A stretch of DNA of 64,000 bases, from positions 1,716,001 through 1,780,000 of the forward strand of contig NC_010830.1 in the NCBI RefSeq assembly GCF_000020565.1, in the 5' to 3' direction. The notes below the pieces were generated by a model. The model ran no database searches. It saw only the letters and a program-made list of their open reading frames with translations, and had not been told where the DNA came from. Of this stretch, positions 56,310 to 64,000 are shown in pieces (within the stretch, counting starts at the first letter, position 1; every line of letters begins with the position of its first letter). A program made the translations under genes and the position numbers. The DNA is from Candidatus Amoebophilus asiaticus 5a2 (GTDB lineage: Bacteria; Bacteroidota; Bacteroidia; Cytophagales; Amoebophilaceae).

Positions 56310-56336
56310 AAAAAGGGTTCTTGAGGAACCCTTTTT
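56310..56336 (+). terminator. Rho-independent terminator after the histone-like gene
   Basis: GGGTTC (56315-56320), loop TTGAG and GAACCC (56326-56331) followed by TTTTT, with a matching A-run on the 5' side. A textbook hairpin plus U tract. Confidence 0.85.
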
Positions 56337-56489
56337 ATGTTATATATATTACACATCAATACACGTTCACAGGTCTACCACCTTTAAAATAAATCCAAAA
56401 CGAATATTTTATTTAGCAACCACCTATAAAAACTATTGTTGGTGGTTAGTATTTAGTATATGGTTGATTTTAAGCACTGTTAAAATAAT

Positions 56490-56669
56490 AGACCTGCTGC
56501 GAAAGAAGAAATTGATAAATACACTAGATTTTCCAGAGTTAAATTCACTATTTGTAAAAATTTAACCTGCGTTTCACATGCTTTAAATGCATATTTTCAT
56601 TTCTTGTATTTTCTCAATTATGCAAAATGCACCTCTGCTTTTTTATAACAGTTGTTTCGCAGTAGGTCT
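56490..56669. mobile_element. 180-bp MITE-like element, intergenic copy
   Basis: The ends AGACCTGCTGCGAAA and the complement of AGACCTACTGCGAAA are inverted repeats with one mismatch. AAT is duplicated on both sides (56487-56489 and 56670-56672). Length and internal blocks equal those of 37210-37389 in reverse orientation. No coding potential is seen. Confidence 0.88.
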
Positions 56670-56696
56670 AATATAAGTCCCTTGGTGAAGGTAGTA

Positions 56697-57660
56697 ATAT
56701 TTCAGTGAAAAAGGTGAGGGTTTTTGCTGTATTGTTCCTCTAATTGACAAGGAGTTTTACCCCTCAATACCTTGAGCCTACGAGAAAAATTATAAGCTAA
56801 CAAGAATAAGCTAACAAGAAACCATTTAAGTGGTGCTCTAATTGCTGATGGCTACTATAATAATAGCTTTGTACAGTGGCTTGCTTAATAGTCCTATTCA
56901 TTTGCTCTACCTGACCATTAGTCCATGGATGTCCCACCTGCGCTCTTCTATTTTCAATGTCCTCTTGCTTACAAATGCAATCAAACATATGCTCAAGTGC
57001 TAAATCTCCTTCTTTTCTATTTGTAAACTGCACACCATTATCAGTAAGTATCTTATGGATCTTATAAGGAACAAAACCTCTCAAGTCTTGTAAAAAGCCT
57101 ACTGCTGCCGATTTAGAAACAAATTCATATAGACTAGTATAGAAAAACTTACTAGTCCTATCTATTGCCACAGACAAATATGGTTTGCCTTGTGCTGTTT
57201 GCATTTCTGCTATGTCTATATGAAAATAACGGGTGGTTTAAGCTTTAAACTGCTTCTTAACTGCTTTTCTCCTTAGCCTGTCCTTTCTCTAGCTTAGGAC
57301 AGCCATGACGCTGAAAAACAGCGATGCAAAGTAGAACGCGATAAGTGAGGTATAGTTTCTTGTAGGGTGTATAGACAATCATCCAAGGGCAATGGGGTCA
57401 GCTTTCTAAAAGCAAATAACAACTTGTTCTTCTTGCTGGGTTAACACCTTAGAACGCCTTACCTTAGGTTCCATGGGTGAATCTTGGGAAGTAGTTCTGT
57501 TTTTTCATTTAGCTATTGTTTTATGATTAACTCCATATTATCTAGCAAGGGTTGCTATATTCTCTTCTGATAACTGTATTTCTCTGCAGTTTTTCTATGT
57601 TGTCCTGGCGCATTGATGTAGTAGTTATCCCATAATTTTTTACTTGGTTTTTATCGCTAA
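56697..57660 (-). pseudogene. IS481-type transposase relic
   Basis: The readable 135-residue core (57204-56797) has AIDRTSKFFYTSLYEF, HKILTDNGVQFTNRK (second DDE Asp) and HPWTNGQVEQMNRTIKQAT (Glu). Upstream pieces lie in other frames: LYTLQETIPHLSRSTLHRCF, RHGCPKLEKGQAKEK, then FHIDIAEMQTAQGK with the first Asp. Downstream, a 14-bp tandem duplication (TAAGCTAACAAGAA, 56793-56820) breaks the frame. Without it the text continues FLLAYNFSRRLKVLRGKTP and QLEEQYSKNPHLF. The gene has several indels but the DDE residues survive. Confidence 0.8.
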
Positions 57661-57799
57661 TAACATCCTTACTAATATAACCACAATTGTTAGGGATAAA
57701 ACATCCCTAGTATAACCAAAATAAGTGTAATTTTTAATTTTCAGTATTTATGATTAGTTGATTAGTTGAGAAGAAAGTAACCTAAAGAGAGCACTACAG

Positions 57800-58729
57800 T
57801 TACATTAATGAAATAACAAAATCAGCAATAGCTTTATAAAATTGGCTATCTGTAATAGCTAACTCTTTTAAGAGAGAGTAGGTAGCAGATACAGATTCTA
57901 ATACTAATTTATCAACATAATAAGGAATGTGCGTTTTACCTTGAGGGGTAAGCAAGTAATTTGTGTTGCCTGTCTGTTTATAAGCATGTTCATGATATGG
58001 AATACATTTTACATCTATTCGATACTTAGTGGTAATTCCTTTAATAGAAGGTATATTATCATAATAAAGTAGACTACCTGCTTTAGGTATTATATTCGAC
58101 AAATTACTTAGTGAACTAATATACTTCTCTAAAAGTATATCAGTTTTACAGTAATCCATATCTATACCAGTTATAAGCACAATATGTGGCTCATAAACCA
58201 AGCATTCTATACGTTGGTCAACAGAAGAAATAGCCTGTATATTTGCTTTTAAGAATATAACTGGCGCATCACTTAATTTAACAGAAATATCTAGTTGAGA
58301 AATGTTGGCTATGTAGTCAAACGCACGTCCACAGTATCTCATAACATGTATAGCCATAGCAAGAACCATATCTGTTACTTTTGGATCTCCTACAACAACA
58401 ATACGTTGTTTATCTTTTATAAATTGTTGATAAATATATTCGGTGTAAGAATAAATAGGAAGGCCTAATTCTTGTGCAGCCTTTAATTCAACATTATCAT
58501 TATCTATTTCTCTACCAATAACAATGCATTCTATTAAGCTGCCAATATTACTTTTAGAAAAGCCATACTGGTTGGGTAGAATATTCTGGTAAGCAAGCCG
58601 ACTTGATATATCTTCTCTAAGATTTGTTGCACTACTACCTGTTACTACATACCCTTGCTCACGTAACACCAGAGCCAAATCTGCCATAATAGCTTCGCCT
58701 ATGCCTATAAAGTGAATGCTCTTATGCAT
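57800..58729 (-). CDS. Mur-ligase-like protein without the ATP-binding loop
   Basis: The start MHKSIHFIGIGEAIMADLAL, the GSSATNLREDISSRLA region, the VIGREIDNDNVELKAAQELG block and YSYTEYIYQQF match the N-terminal domain of Mpl/MurC ligases, especially Mpl, which recycles cell-wall tripeptide. The next step should be the P-loop GSHGKTT. Here residues 114-120 read GDPKVTD, so the ATP-binding Lys-Thr motif is lost. The rest is a shrunken central domain, and the total is 309 residues against about 450. The frame is open and free of lesions, so it is kept under some selection. A pseudoenzyme that binds a nucleotide-sugar, or an early stage of decay, are both possible. Confidence 0.7.
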   Translation of the reverse strand: MHKSIHFIGIGEAIMADLALVLREQGYVVTGSSATNLREDISSRLAYQNILPNQYGFSKSNIGSLIECIVIGREIDNDNVELKAAQELGLPIYSYTEYIYQQFIKDKQRIVVVGDPKVTDMVLAMAIHVMRYCGRAFDYIANISQLDISVKLSDAPVIFLKANIQAISSVDQRIECLVYEPHIVLITGIDMDYCKTDILLEKYISSLSNLSNIIPKAGSLLYYDNIPSIKGITTKYRIDVKCIPYHEHAYKQTGNTNYLLTPQGKTHIPYYVDKLVLESVSATYSLLKELAITDSQFYKAIADFVISLM

Positions 58730-59370
58730 AATTAAAAAATTCTCCTATTAAGTTAAGTATTCCCTATAATGAAAAGAGTATGATATGTACATAGATATAC
58801 ACAGCTATTACACAAACAAGTGTAGTTTTACTATATCCTTTAACAAATCTCTATACAAGCAGACAGTCAACAAAACTACCACCCTTTTTGCTTTACAAAC
58901 AAGTATATGCAACCAACAATAAGCTTGCTACGAAGACAATTACTAAGTAGATTAATTAATTTTTAGCAATTGTTAAATAAGATACTCTTGTTATAAAAAA
59001 TAGCAATTTTAAATCAATACAGCTTGGTTCTAGCTCTTTACCTATCTAAGATTAACAACACGCAATTTTTAATATCTAATCTTATTATTTTACAAAAGTT
59101 AATTTGCTTTTTTATACTTTAAGTACACATTTTATCTCTTGTATTTTTGTTAATTGTATAGAATGGAGCACATTTTTTTCTTGACAGCCATTCTGCACCA
59201 TATATAATACAAAACTACTTAATAGAAAATATGCTTTCTATATACTTCAAAGAGCCAAGGCTTTAATTGGGCCCTGGCTCATTAAGTGTATTTATTAATG
59301 GGCTAACCTATATTCTTATATAATTTTATACATCAATAAGCTACTCATTTATAATTCTAGTATTCTATTT
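58730..59370. other. Intergenic with decayed MITE and rpoC terminator
   Basis: About 640 bp. Bases 59085-59195 resemble the interior of the 180-bp MITE (TACTTTAAGTACACATTTT, TCTCTTGTATTTTTGTTAAT and a GCACATTTTTTTC block), but the inverted repeats are gone. A terminator hairpin for rpoC lies at 59252-59280. The rest shows nothing. Confidence 0.5.
59252..59280 (-). terminator. Hairpin downstream of rpoC
   Basis: On the minus strand GAGCCAGGGC pairs with GCCTTGGCTC (one mismatch) and is followed by TTTG. It lies about 90 bp after the rpoC stop and would end the rpoBC transcript. Confidence 0.6.
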
Positions 59371-62300
59371 CTATATATTATCAGTAGCTGCCTGCTTTTC
59401 TCTTGAGGCAACTAAGTTTTCATAATCTTCTCTTAACCCTATAATCATTTTACTATAACGAGGTAGCCCAGTACCAGTAGGTATTAAATGCCCTACAATA
59501 ACATTTTCCTTCAGGCCTTGTAAACGATCTCTTTTTCCTCTTATAGCAGCCTCGCTTAACACCCTAGTGGTATCTTGGAATGATGCAGCAGAGATAAAGC
59601 TTTTTGTGTCTAAAGATGCTTGTGTAATACCTTGTAATTTTAGACGTGCAATAGCTGGCTGTGCATCTCTGGCTTGTACAAGCGATAATTTATCTCTTTT
59701 CAGGTTACTATTTTCCTCATGTAAGGCCCTAGCAGTAATAATTTGTCCAACTCTTAGTACACTAGAACTTCCAGCATCAATTACTACTTTTTTATCTAAC
59801 AGTTGATCGTTTCCTTCTCTAAATGTAAACTTAGAAACAGTTTGTCCAGGTAAGAATGTAGTGTCTCCTGATTCAATAACTTCTAACTTACTAAGCATCT
59901 GCCTAATAATAACTTCTATATGTTTATCATTAATCTTAACACCTTGCAAGCGGTATACAGCCTGTAGCTCTTTAGCAATATATTCTTGTACTGCTATAGG
60001 CCCTTTAATGTGTAGAATGCTACTAGGTGAAGTATTACCATCAGAGATAGGGTAACCTGCTTTAATGTAGTCGTTATCCTGTACTAGTATGTGCTTAGAA
60101 AGGGGTACTAAATACTTCCTTCTTATACCATCTTTAGATTCGACAAAAATTTCACGGCTACCTCTTTTTATAGGACCATATGTAACAAAGCCATCAATTT
60201 CACTTACAATAGATGGGTTAGATGGATCTCTAGCCTCAAATAACTCTGTAACCCTAGGTAGACCTCCTGTAATATCTTTAGACAAGCTAACAACTCTAGG
60301 TATTTTTACAAGTGGATGACCTGCCTTAATTTTTGTACCATCTTCTACTATCAAGCGTGCTTTTACAGGTATGTTATAGTTAATAGCTTCTCCTGAAGAA
60401 CCTTTTACAGTTATGCTAGGGTTCTTAGTTTTATCTTTAGATTCAATAATTACCTTTTCTTTATAGCCTGTTTGCTCATCATACTCCTCTTTATAAGTAA
60501 TACCTTCTTCTATAGAGTGGAACTCAATTTCTCCATCAATACTTGTTAAGATAACAGCATTATATGGATCCCAATAGCATATTTCCTGTCCCTTTTCTAT
60601 TAACTCACCTTGTTTAACACGTAGATAGGCACCATAAGGTACGTGTTTATGCATGAGTATCCTATTATCTTGAGGATTTAACAGTCGTACTTCACAAGAT
60701 CTACTAATAATTACATCTAATTGTTCACCTTGTGGATTAGTAGTTTTTATAGTGTTAAAATCTTCAAACTGTAGAACTCCCTTATCTGTGGCTTGTATAT
60801 TAGATTCAACACCTATGCTGGATGCAGCACCCCCTACGTGGAATGTCCTTAAAGTTAACTGCGTACCAGGCTCACCGATAGATTGTGCAGCAATAACGCC
60901 AACAGCCTCTCCTATCTGAACTAGTTTGCCAGTAGATAAGTTTCTACCATAACATTTAGTACAAATACCTCTTCTGGTCTCACAAGTCAATACAGATCTT
61001 ACTTCTATGCTTTCAATACCTACTGATTCAATATAAGCAGCTATTTCTTCGGTAATTTCTTCTCCTGCATTAACTAATAGATTATTAGTAACAGGATCAT
61101 AAATATCATTTAAGCTAATTCTACCTAGCGTACGCTCAGAAATAGACTCTGCTACCTCATCTTTATTAATTGAAGTGGTAATAGTTACACCACGCAATGT
61201 GCCACAATCTTCTTCTGTTGTAATTACATCTTGCGCTACATCTACCAACCTCCTAGTAAGATAACCGGCATCTGCTGTTTTAAGTGCCGTATCTGCCAAT
61301 CCTTTCCTAGCACCGTGTGTGGAAATAAAGTATTCAAGGACGTCCAAGCCCTCTTTAAAGTTAGAAAGAATTGGATTTTCAATAATTTCACCTACAGAAC
61401 CTTGTAGCTGCTTTTGAGGTTTCCCCATCAGTCCACGCATACCACCTAACTGACGAACCTGCTCTCTAGATCCTCTAGCTCCCGAGTTCATCATCATAAA
61501 GATAGAGTTAAAGCCTTGTCTATCTTCTTCTAATTCTTGCATCAAGAATACAGTTACTTGTGTGTTAACACGTGTCCAAATATCAATGATTTGGTTATAA
61601 CGCTCATTGTCTGTAATAAGACCCATTAAGTAGTTCTCTTGCACAGCATTCACCTCTCTTTGGGCCTGTTCAATTAGCTCAAACTTAATAGTAGGAACTT
61701 TGATATCATCTAGAGCAAAGCTTACGCCTGCCTTATAAGCATTACGGAAACCTAATGATTTTACATCATCTAAGAATTGAGTAGCCCTTGAAGTACCCAC
61801 CAACCTATAAACTTGGCTGGTAATATGTTGTAACTTTTTACTGGTGAGCAACTCGTTAATAAATCCCAGTTCCTCTGGCACATATTGATTGAAAACTACC
61901 CTCCCTGCAATGGTATCAACTATATGCTCAATCGTCTCTCCCTGTTCATCTTTGTCTTTAATTTTTACCTTAACCAAAGCATGAATAGAAACTTGGCCCG
62001 TATCAATACCAATAATGACTTCTTGTGCTGAGAAGAAGGTCATGCCCTCTCCTTTTACTGGATGTTCTGGGGTACTTTTTCTACCTTTTGTTAGATAGTA
62101 TAATCCCAATATCATATCCTTGGTTGGTACAGCTAGTGGTGTACCATTAGCTGAGTTAAGGATATTGTGAGAAGCCAACATAATAAGAGATGCTTCCGCA
62201 ATTGCCTCGTGGCTTAAAGGAACGTGTACTGCCATTTGGTCTCCATCAAAGTCTGCGTTAAAGGCCGCACAAACTAAAGGATGAAGCTGAATGGCCTTAC

Positions 62301-63672
62301 CTTCGATTAACTTAGGTTGGAAAGCTTGTATACTGAGTCTGTGTAGTGTTGGAGCACGATTTAGTAGTATCGGATGGCCTTTTAATACATTCTCTAAGAT
62401 ATCCCAAACAACCGGTGTCTTTTTTTCAACTAGCTTTTTAGCTGATTTAACCGTTTTAACAATGCCCCTTTCAATTAGCCTTCTAATAATGAAAGGTTTG
62501 AATAGCTCGGCAGCCATGTCTTTAGGCAAGCCACATTCGTGTAGTTTTAATTCTGGGCCTACAACAATTACAGATCTACCTGAATAGTCTACACGTTTTC
62601 CTAACAAGTTCTGACGGAAACGTCCTTGCTTTCCTTTTAAGATATCACTAAATGATTTTAGTACTCTTGATCCTTCAGCAACAACAGTATTGACTTTTCT
62701 AGAATTATCAAATAAGGAATCCACAGCTTCTTGTAGCATCCTCTTTTCATTTCTTAAGATAACTTCAGGAGCTTTAATATCAATAAGTCTTTTAAGCCTG
62801 TTGTTTCTAATAATAACTCTTCTGTAAAGATCATTAAGATCAGAGGTAGCAAATTTACCTCCGTCTAGTGGAACAAGTGGCCTTAGTTCCGGTGGTATAA
62901 CAGGAATAATACGCATCACCATCCATTCTGGGCGATTTGCTATTCTTGTCTTAGCATCTCTGAAGGCTTCTACTATTTTCAGCCTCTTTAAAGCTTCTAT
63001 TCTACGCTGCTGAGAGGTATCTGTATGCGCTTGTTCGCGTAGTTCAGAGGATAAAGTGTCTAAGTCTATACGTGATAGCATGAATTCCAATGCTTCAGCT
63101 CCCATTTTAGCAATAAATTTCTTAGGATCGCTATCATCTAAAAGCTGGTTCTCGCGTGGTAGTGAATCTAGTATATCTAGATACTCTTCTTCAGTTAAGA
63201 AATCCATGTAGCTAAGCCCCTCTTCTGCCTTGATGCCTGGCTGTACTACTACATATCTTTCGTAGTAAATAATTTGGTCAAGTTTTTTTGTAGGAAACCC
63301 CAGTAAGTTACCAATTTTACTTGGCAAAGACCTAAAATACCATGTATGTGCTACAGGTATAACTAGCTCAATATGTCCTGTTCTTTCCCTTCTAACCTTT
63401 TTTTCAGTTACTTCAACCCCACAACGATCGCATATAATACCTTTATACCTAATTCTTTTATACTTTCCACAATGGCATTCCCAATCCTTTACAGGGCCAA
63501 ATATTCTTTCGCAGAATAGACCTTTCATTTCAGGTTTATAAGTCCTGTAATTAATGGTTTCTGGCTGAGTAACTTCTCCACGAGATCTCTCTAAGATTGA
63601 TTCTGGAGAAGCAAGACTAATAATAATTTCTGAGAAATCAGATTTAACTCTTGTGTCTTTTCTTGCTAGCAT
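59371..63672 (-). CDS. rpoC: DNA-directed RNA polymerase subunit beta'
   Basis: The 1,433-residue beta' subunit forms half of the active-site cleft. Seen: the N-terminal zinc-binding [13 protein letters not shown] then CDRCG (about 66-85), the clamp and rudder blocks, and the catalytic magnesium motif [10 protein letters not shown] near residue 470. The bridge helix and trigger loop region is present ([20 protein letters not shown]). The second zinc site [14 protein letters not shown] and [19 protein letters not shown] follow. Near the end are the usual beta' C-terminal blocks (TLLPRYSK-like [12 protein letters not shown]). Length is normal for Bacteroidota. It follows rpoB with a 58-bp gap. 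Confidence 0.99.
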   Translation of the reverse strand: MLARKDTRVKSDFSEIIISLASPESILERSRGEVTQPETINYRTYKPEMKGLFCERIFGPVKDWECHCGKYKRIRYKGIICDRCGVEVTEKKVRRERTGHIELVIPVAHTWYFRSLPSKIGNLLGFPTKKLDQIIYYERYVVVQPGIKAEEGLSYMDFLTEEEYLDILDSLPRENQLLDDSDPKKFIAKMGAEALEFMLSRIDLDTLSSELREQAHTDTSQQRRIEALKRLKIVEAFRDAKTRIANRPEWMVMRIIPVIPPELRPLVPLDGGKFATSDLNDLYRRVIIRNNRLKRLIDIKAPEVILRNEKRMLQEAVDSLFDNSRKVNTVVAEGSRVLKSFSDILKGKQGRFRQNLLGKRVDYSGRSVIVVGPELKLHECGLPKDMAAELFKPFIIRRLIERGIVKTVKSAKKLVEKKTPVVWDILENVLKGHPILLNRAPTLHRLSIQAFQPKLIEGKAIQLHPLVCAAFNADFDGDQMAVHVPLSHEAIAEASLIMLASHNILNSANGTPLAVPTKDMILGLYYLTKGRKSTPEHPVKGEGMTFFSAQEVIIGIDTGQVSIHALVKVKIKDKDEQGETIEHIVDTIAGRVVFNQYVPEELGFINELLTSKKLQHITSQVYRLVGTSRATQFLDDVKSLGFRNAYKAGVSFALDDIKVPTIKFELIEQAQREVNAVQENYLMGLITDNERYNQIIDIWTRVNTQVTVFLMQELEEDRQGFNSIFMMMNSGARGSREQVRQLGGMRGLMGKPQKQLQGSVGEIIENPILSNFKEGLDVLEYFISTHGARKGLADTALKTADAGYLTRRLVDVAQDVITTEEDCGTLRGVTITTSINKDEVAESISERTLGRISLNDIYDPVTNNLLVNAGEEITEEIAAYIESVGIESIEVRSVLTCETRRGICTKCYGRNLSTGKLVQIGEAVGVIAAQSIGEPGTQLTLRTFHVGGAASSIGVESNIQATDKGVLQFEDFNTIKTTNPQGEQLDVIISRSCEVRLLNPQDNRILMHKHVPYGAYLRVKQGELIEKGQEICYWDPYNAVILTSIDGEIEFHSIEEGITYKEEYDEQTGYKEKVIIESKDKTKNPSITVKGSSGEAINYNIPVKARLIVEDGTKIKAGHPLVKIPRVVSLSKDITGGLPRVTELFEARDPSNPSIVSEIDGFVTYGPIKRGSREIFVESKDGIRRKYLVPLSKHILVQDNDYIKAGYPISDGNTSPSSILHIKGPIAVQEYIAKELQAVYRLQGVKINDKHIEVIIRQMLSKLEVIESGDTTFLPGQTVSKFTFREGNDQLLDKKVVIDAGSSSVLRVGQIITARALHEENSNLKRDKLSLVQARDAQPAIARLKLQGITQASLDTKSFISAASFQDTTRVLSEAAIRGKRDRLQGLKENVIVGHLIPTGTGLPRYSKMIIGLREDYENLVASREKQAATDNI

Positions 63673-63730
63673 ATGTGTTTGTCTAGAAGTCTATTGGTTA
63701 ATGGTTATGTAAGGATATAGTGTCCTTAAC

Positions 63731-64000
<270 letters not shown>

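Noticed and set aside
59567-62587. Plus-strand open frames opposite rpoC
   Set aside because: Antisense to a strongly conserved housekeeping gene, without homology.

Overview
The window looks like part of the chromosome of a low-GC, host-dependent Bacteroidota, most like the amoeba symbiont 'Candidatus Amoebophilus asiaticus' or a close relative. This is inferred from content: Bacteroidota-type housekeeping genes (leuS, rpoC, a DUF6913 protein, a histone H1-like protein, a tmRNA tag ending ALAA) sit beside eukaryote-like F-box, leucine-rich, ankyrin and Sel1 repeat proteins, very large repeat lipoproteins, and a dense layer of mostly broken insertion sequences.

Layout. 1-8.9 kb: two paralogous giant lipoprotein genes (one cut by the window edge) separated by an IS1-type remnant and an integrase remnant. 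9.4-16.3 kb: housekeeping genes (frr, fmt, an ftsE-like ATPase, mazG, a DUF378 protein, a zinc peptidase, a YfcE-like phosphoesterase, a TatD nuclease). 16.6-18.4 kb: a broken RadC-like gene and an IS5-type element. 18.5-34.2 kb: a two-domain membrane protein, tmRNA, leuS, a membrane protein, trpS, a lipoprotein, ddl, a PASTA protein, dapA, a DUF6913 protein, ligA and a ZIP transporter. 34.5-49.4 kb: accessory region with at least ten mobile elements or remnants, a shattered terminase-nuclease/Sel1/ankyrin gene, an intact IS110 with a structured leader, two lipoproteins (one F-box plus LRR) and a tRNA-Arg. 49.7-56.3 kb: an FMN reductase, a third giant repeat lipoprotein, a probable outer-membrane protein and the histone H1-like gene. 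56.5-64 kb: a MITE, an IS481 remnant, a degenerate Mur-ligase-like gene, rpoC and the 3' end of rpoB.

How it fits together. Housekeeping genes sit in short tight operons (ligA-DUF6913-dapA; ddl-PASTA; leuS-DUF6622-trpS; ftsE-fmt-frr). ddl, dapA, the PASTA protein and the P-loop-less Mur-ligase-like protein suggest a cell-wall pathway that is kept only in part or repurposed. Insertions can be undone on paper: removing each element plus its target duplication restores open frames in the PASTA gene, in the terminase/ankyrin gene (twice), in an IS982 and in an IS110. This gives a relative history of the region and supplies the strongest observations here.
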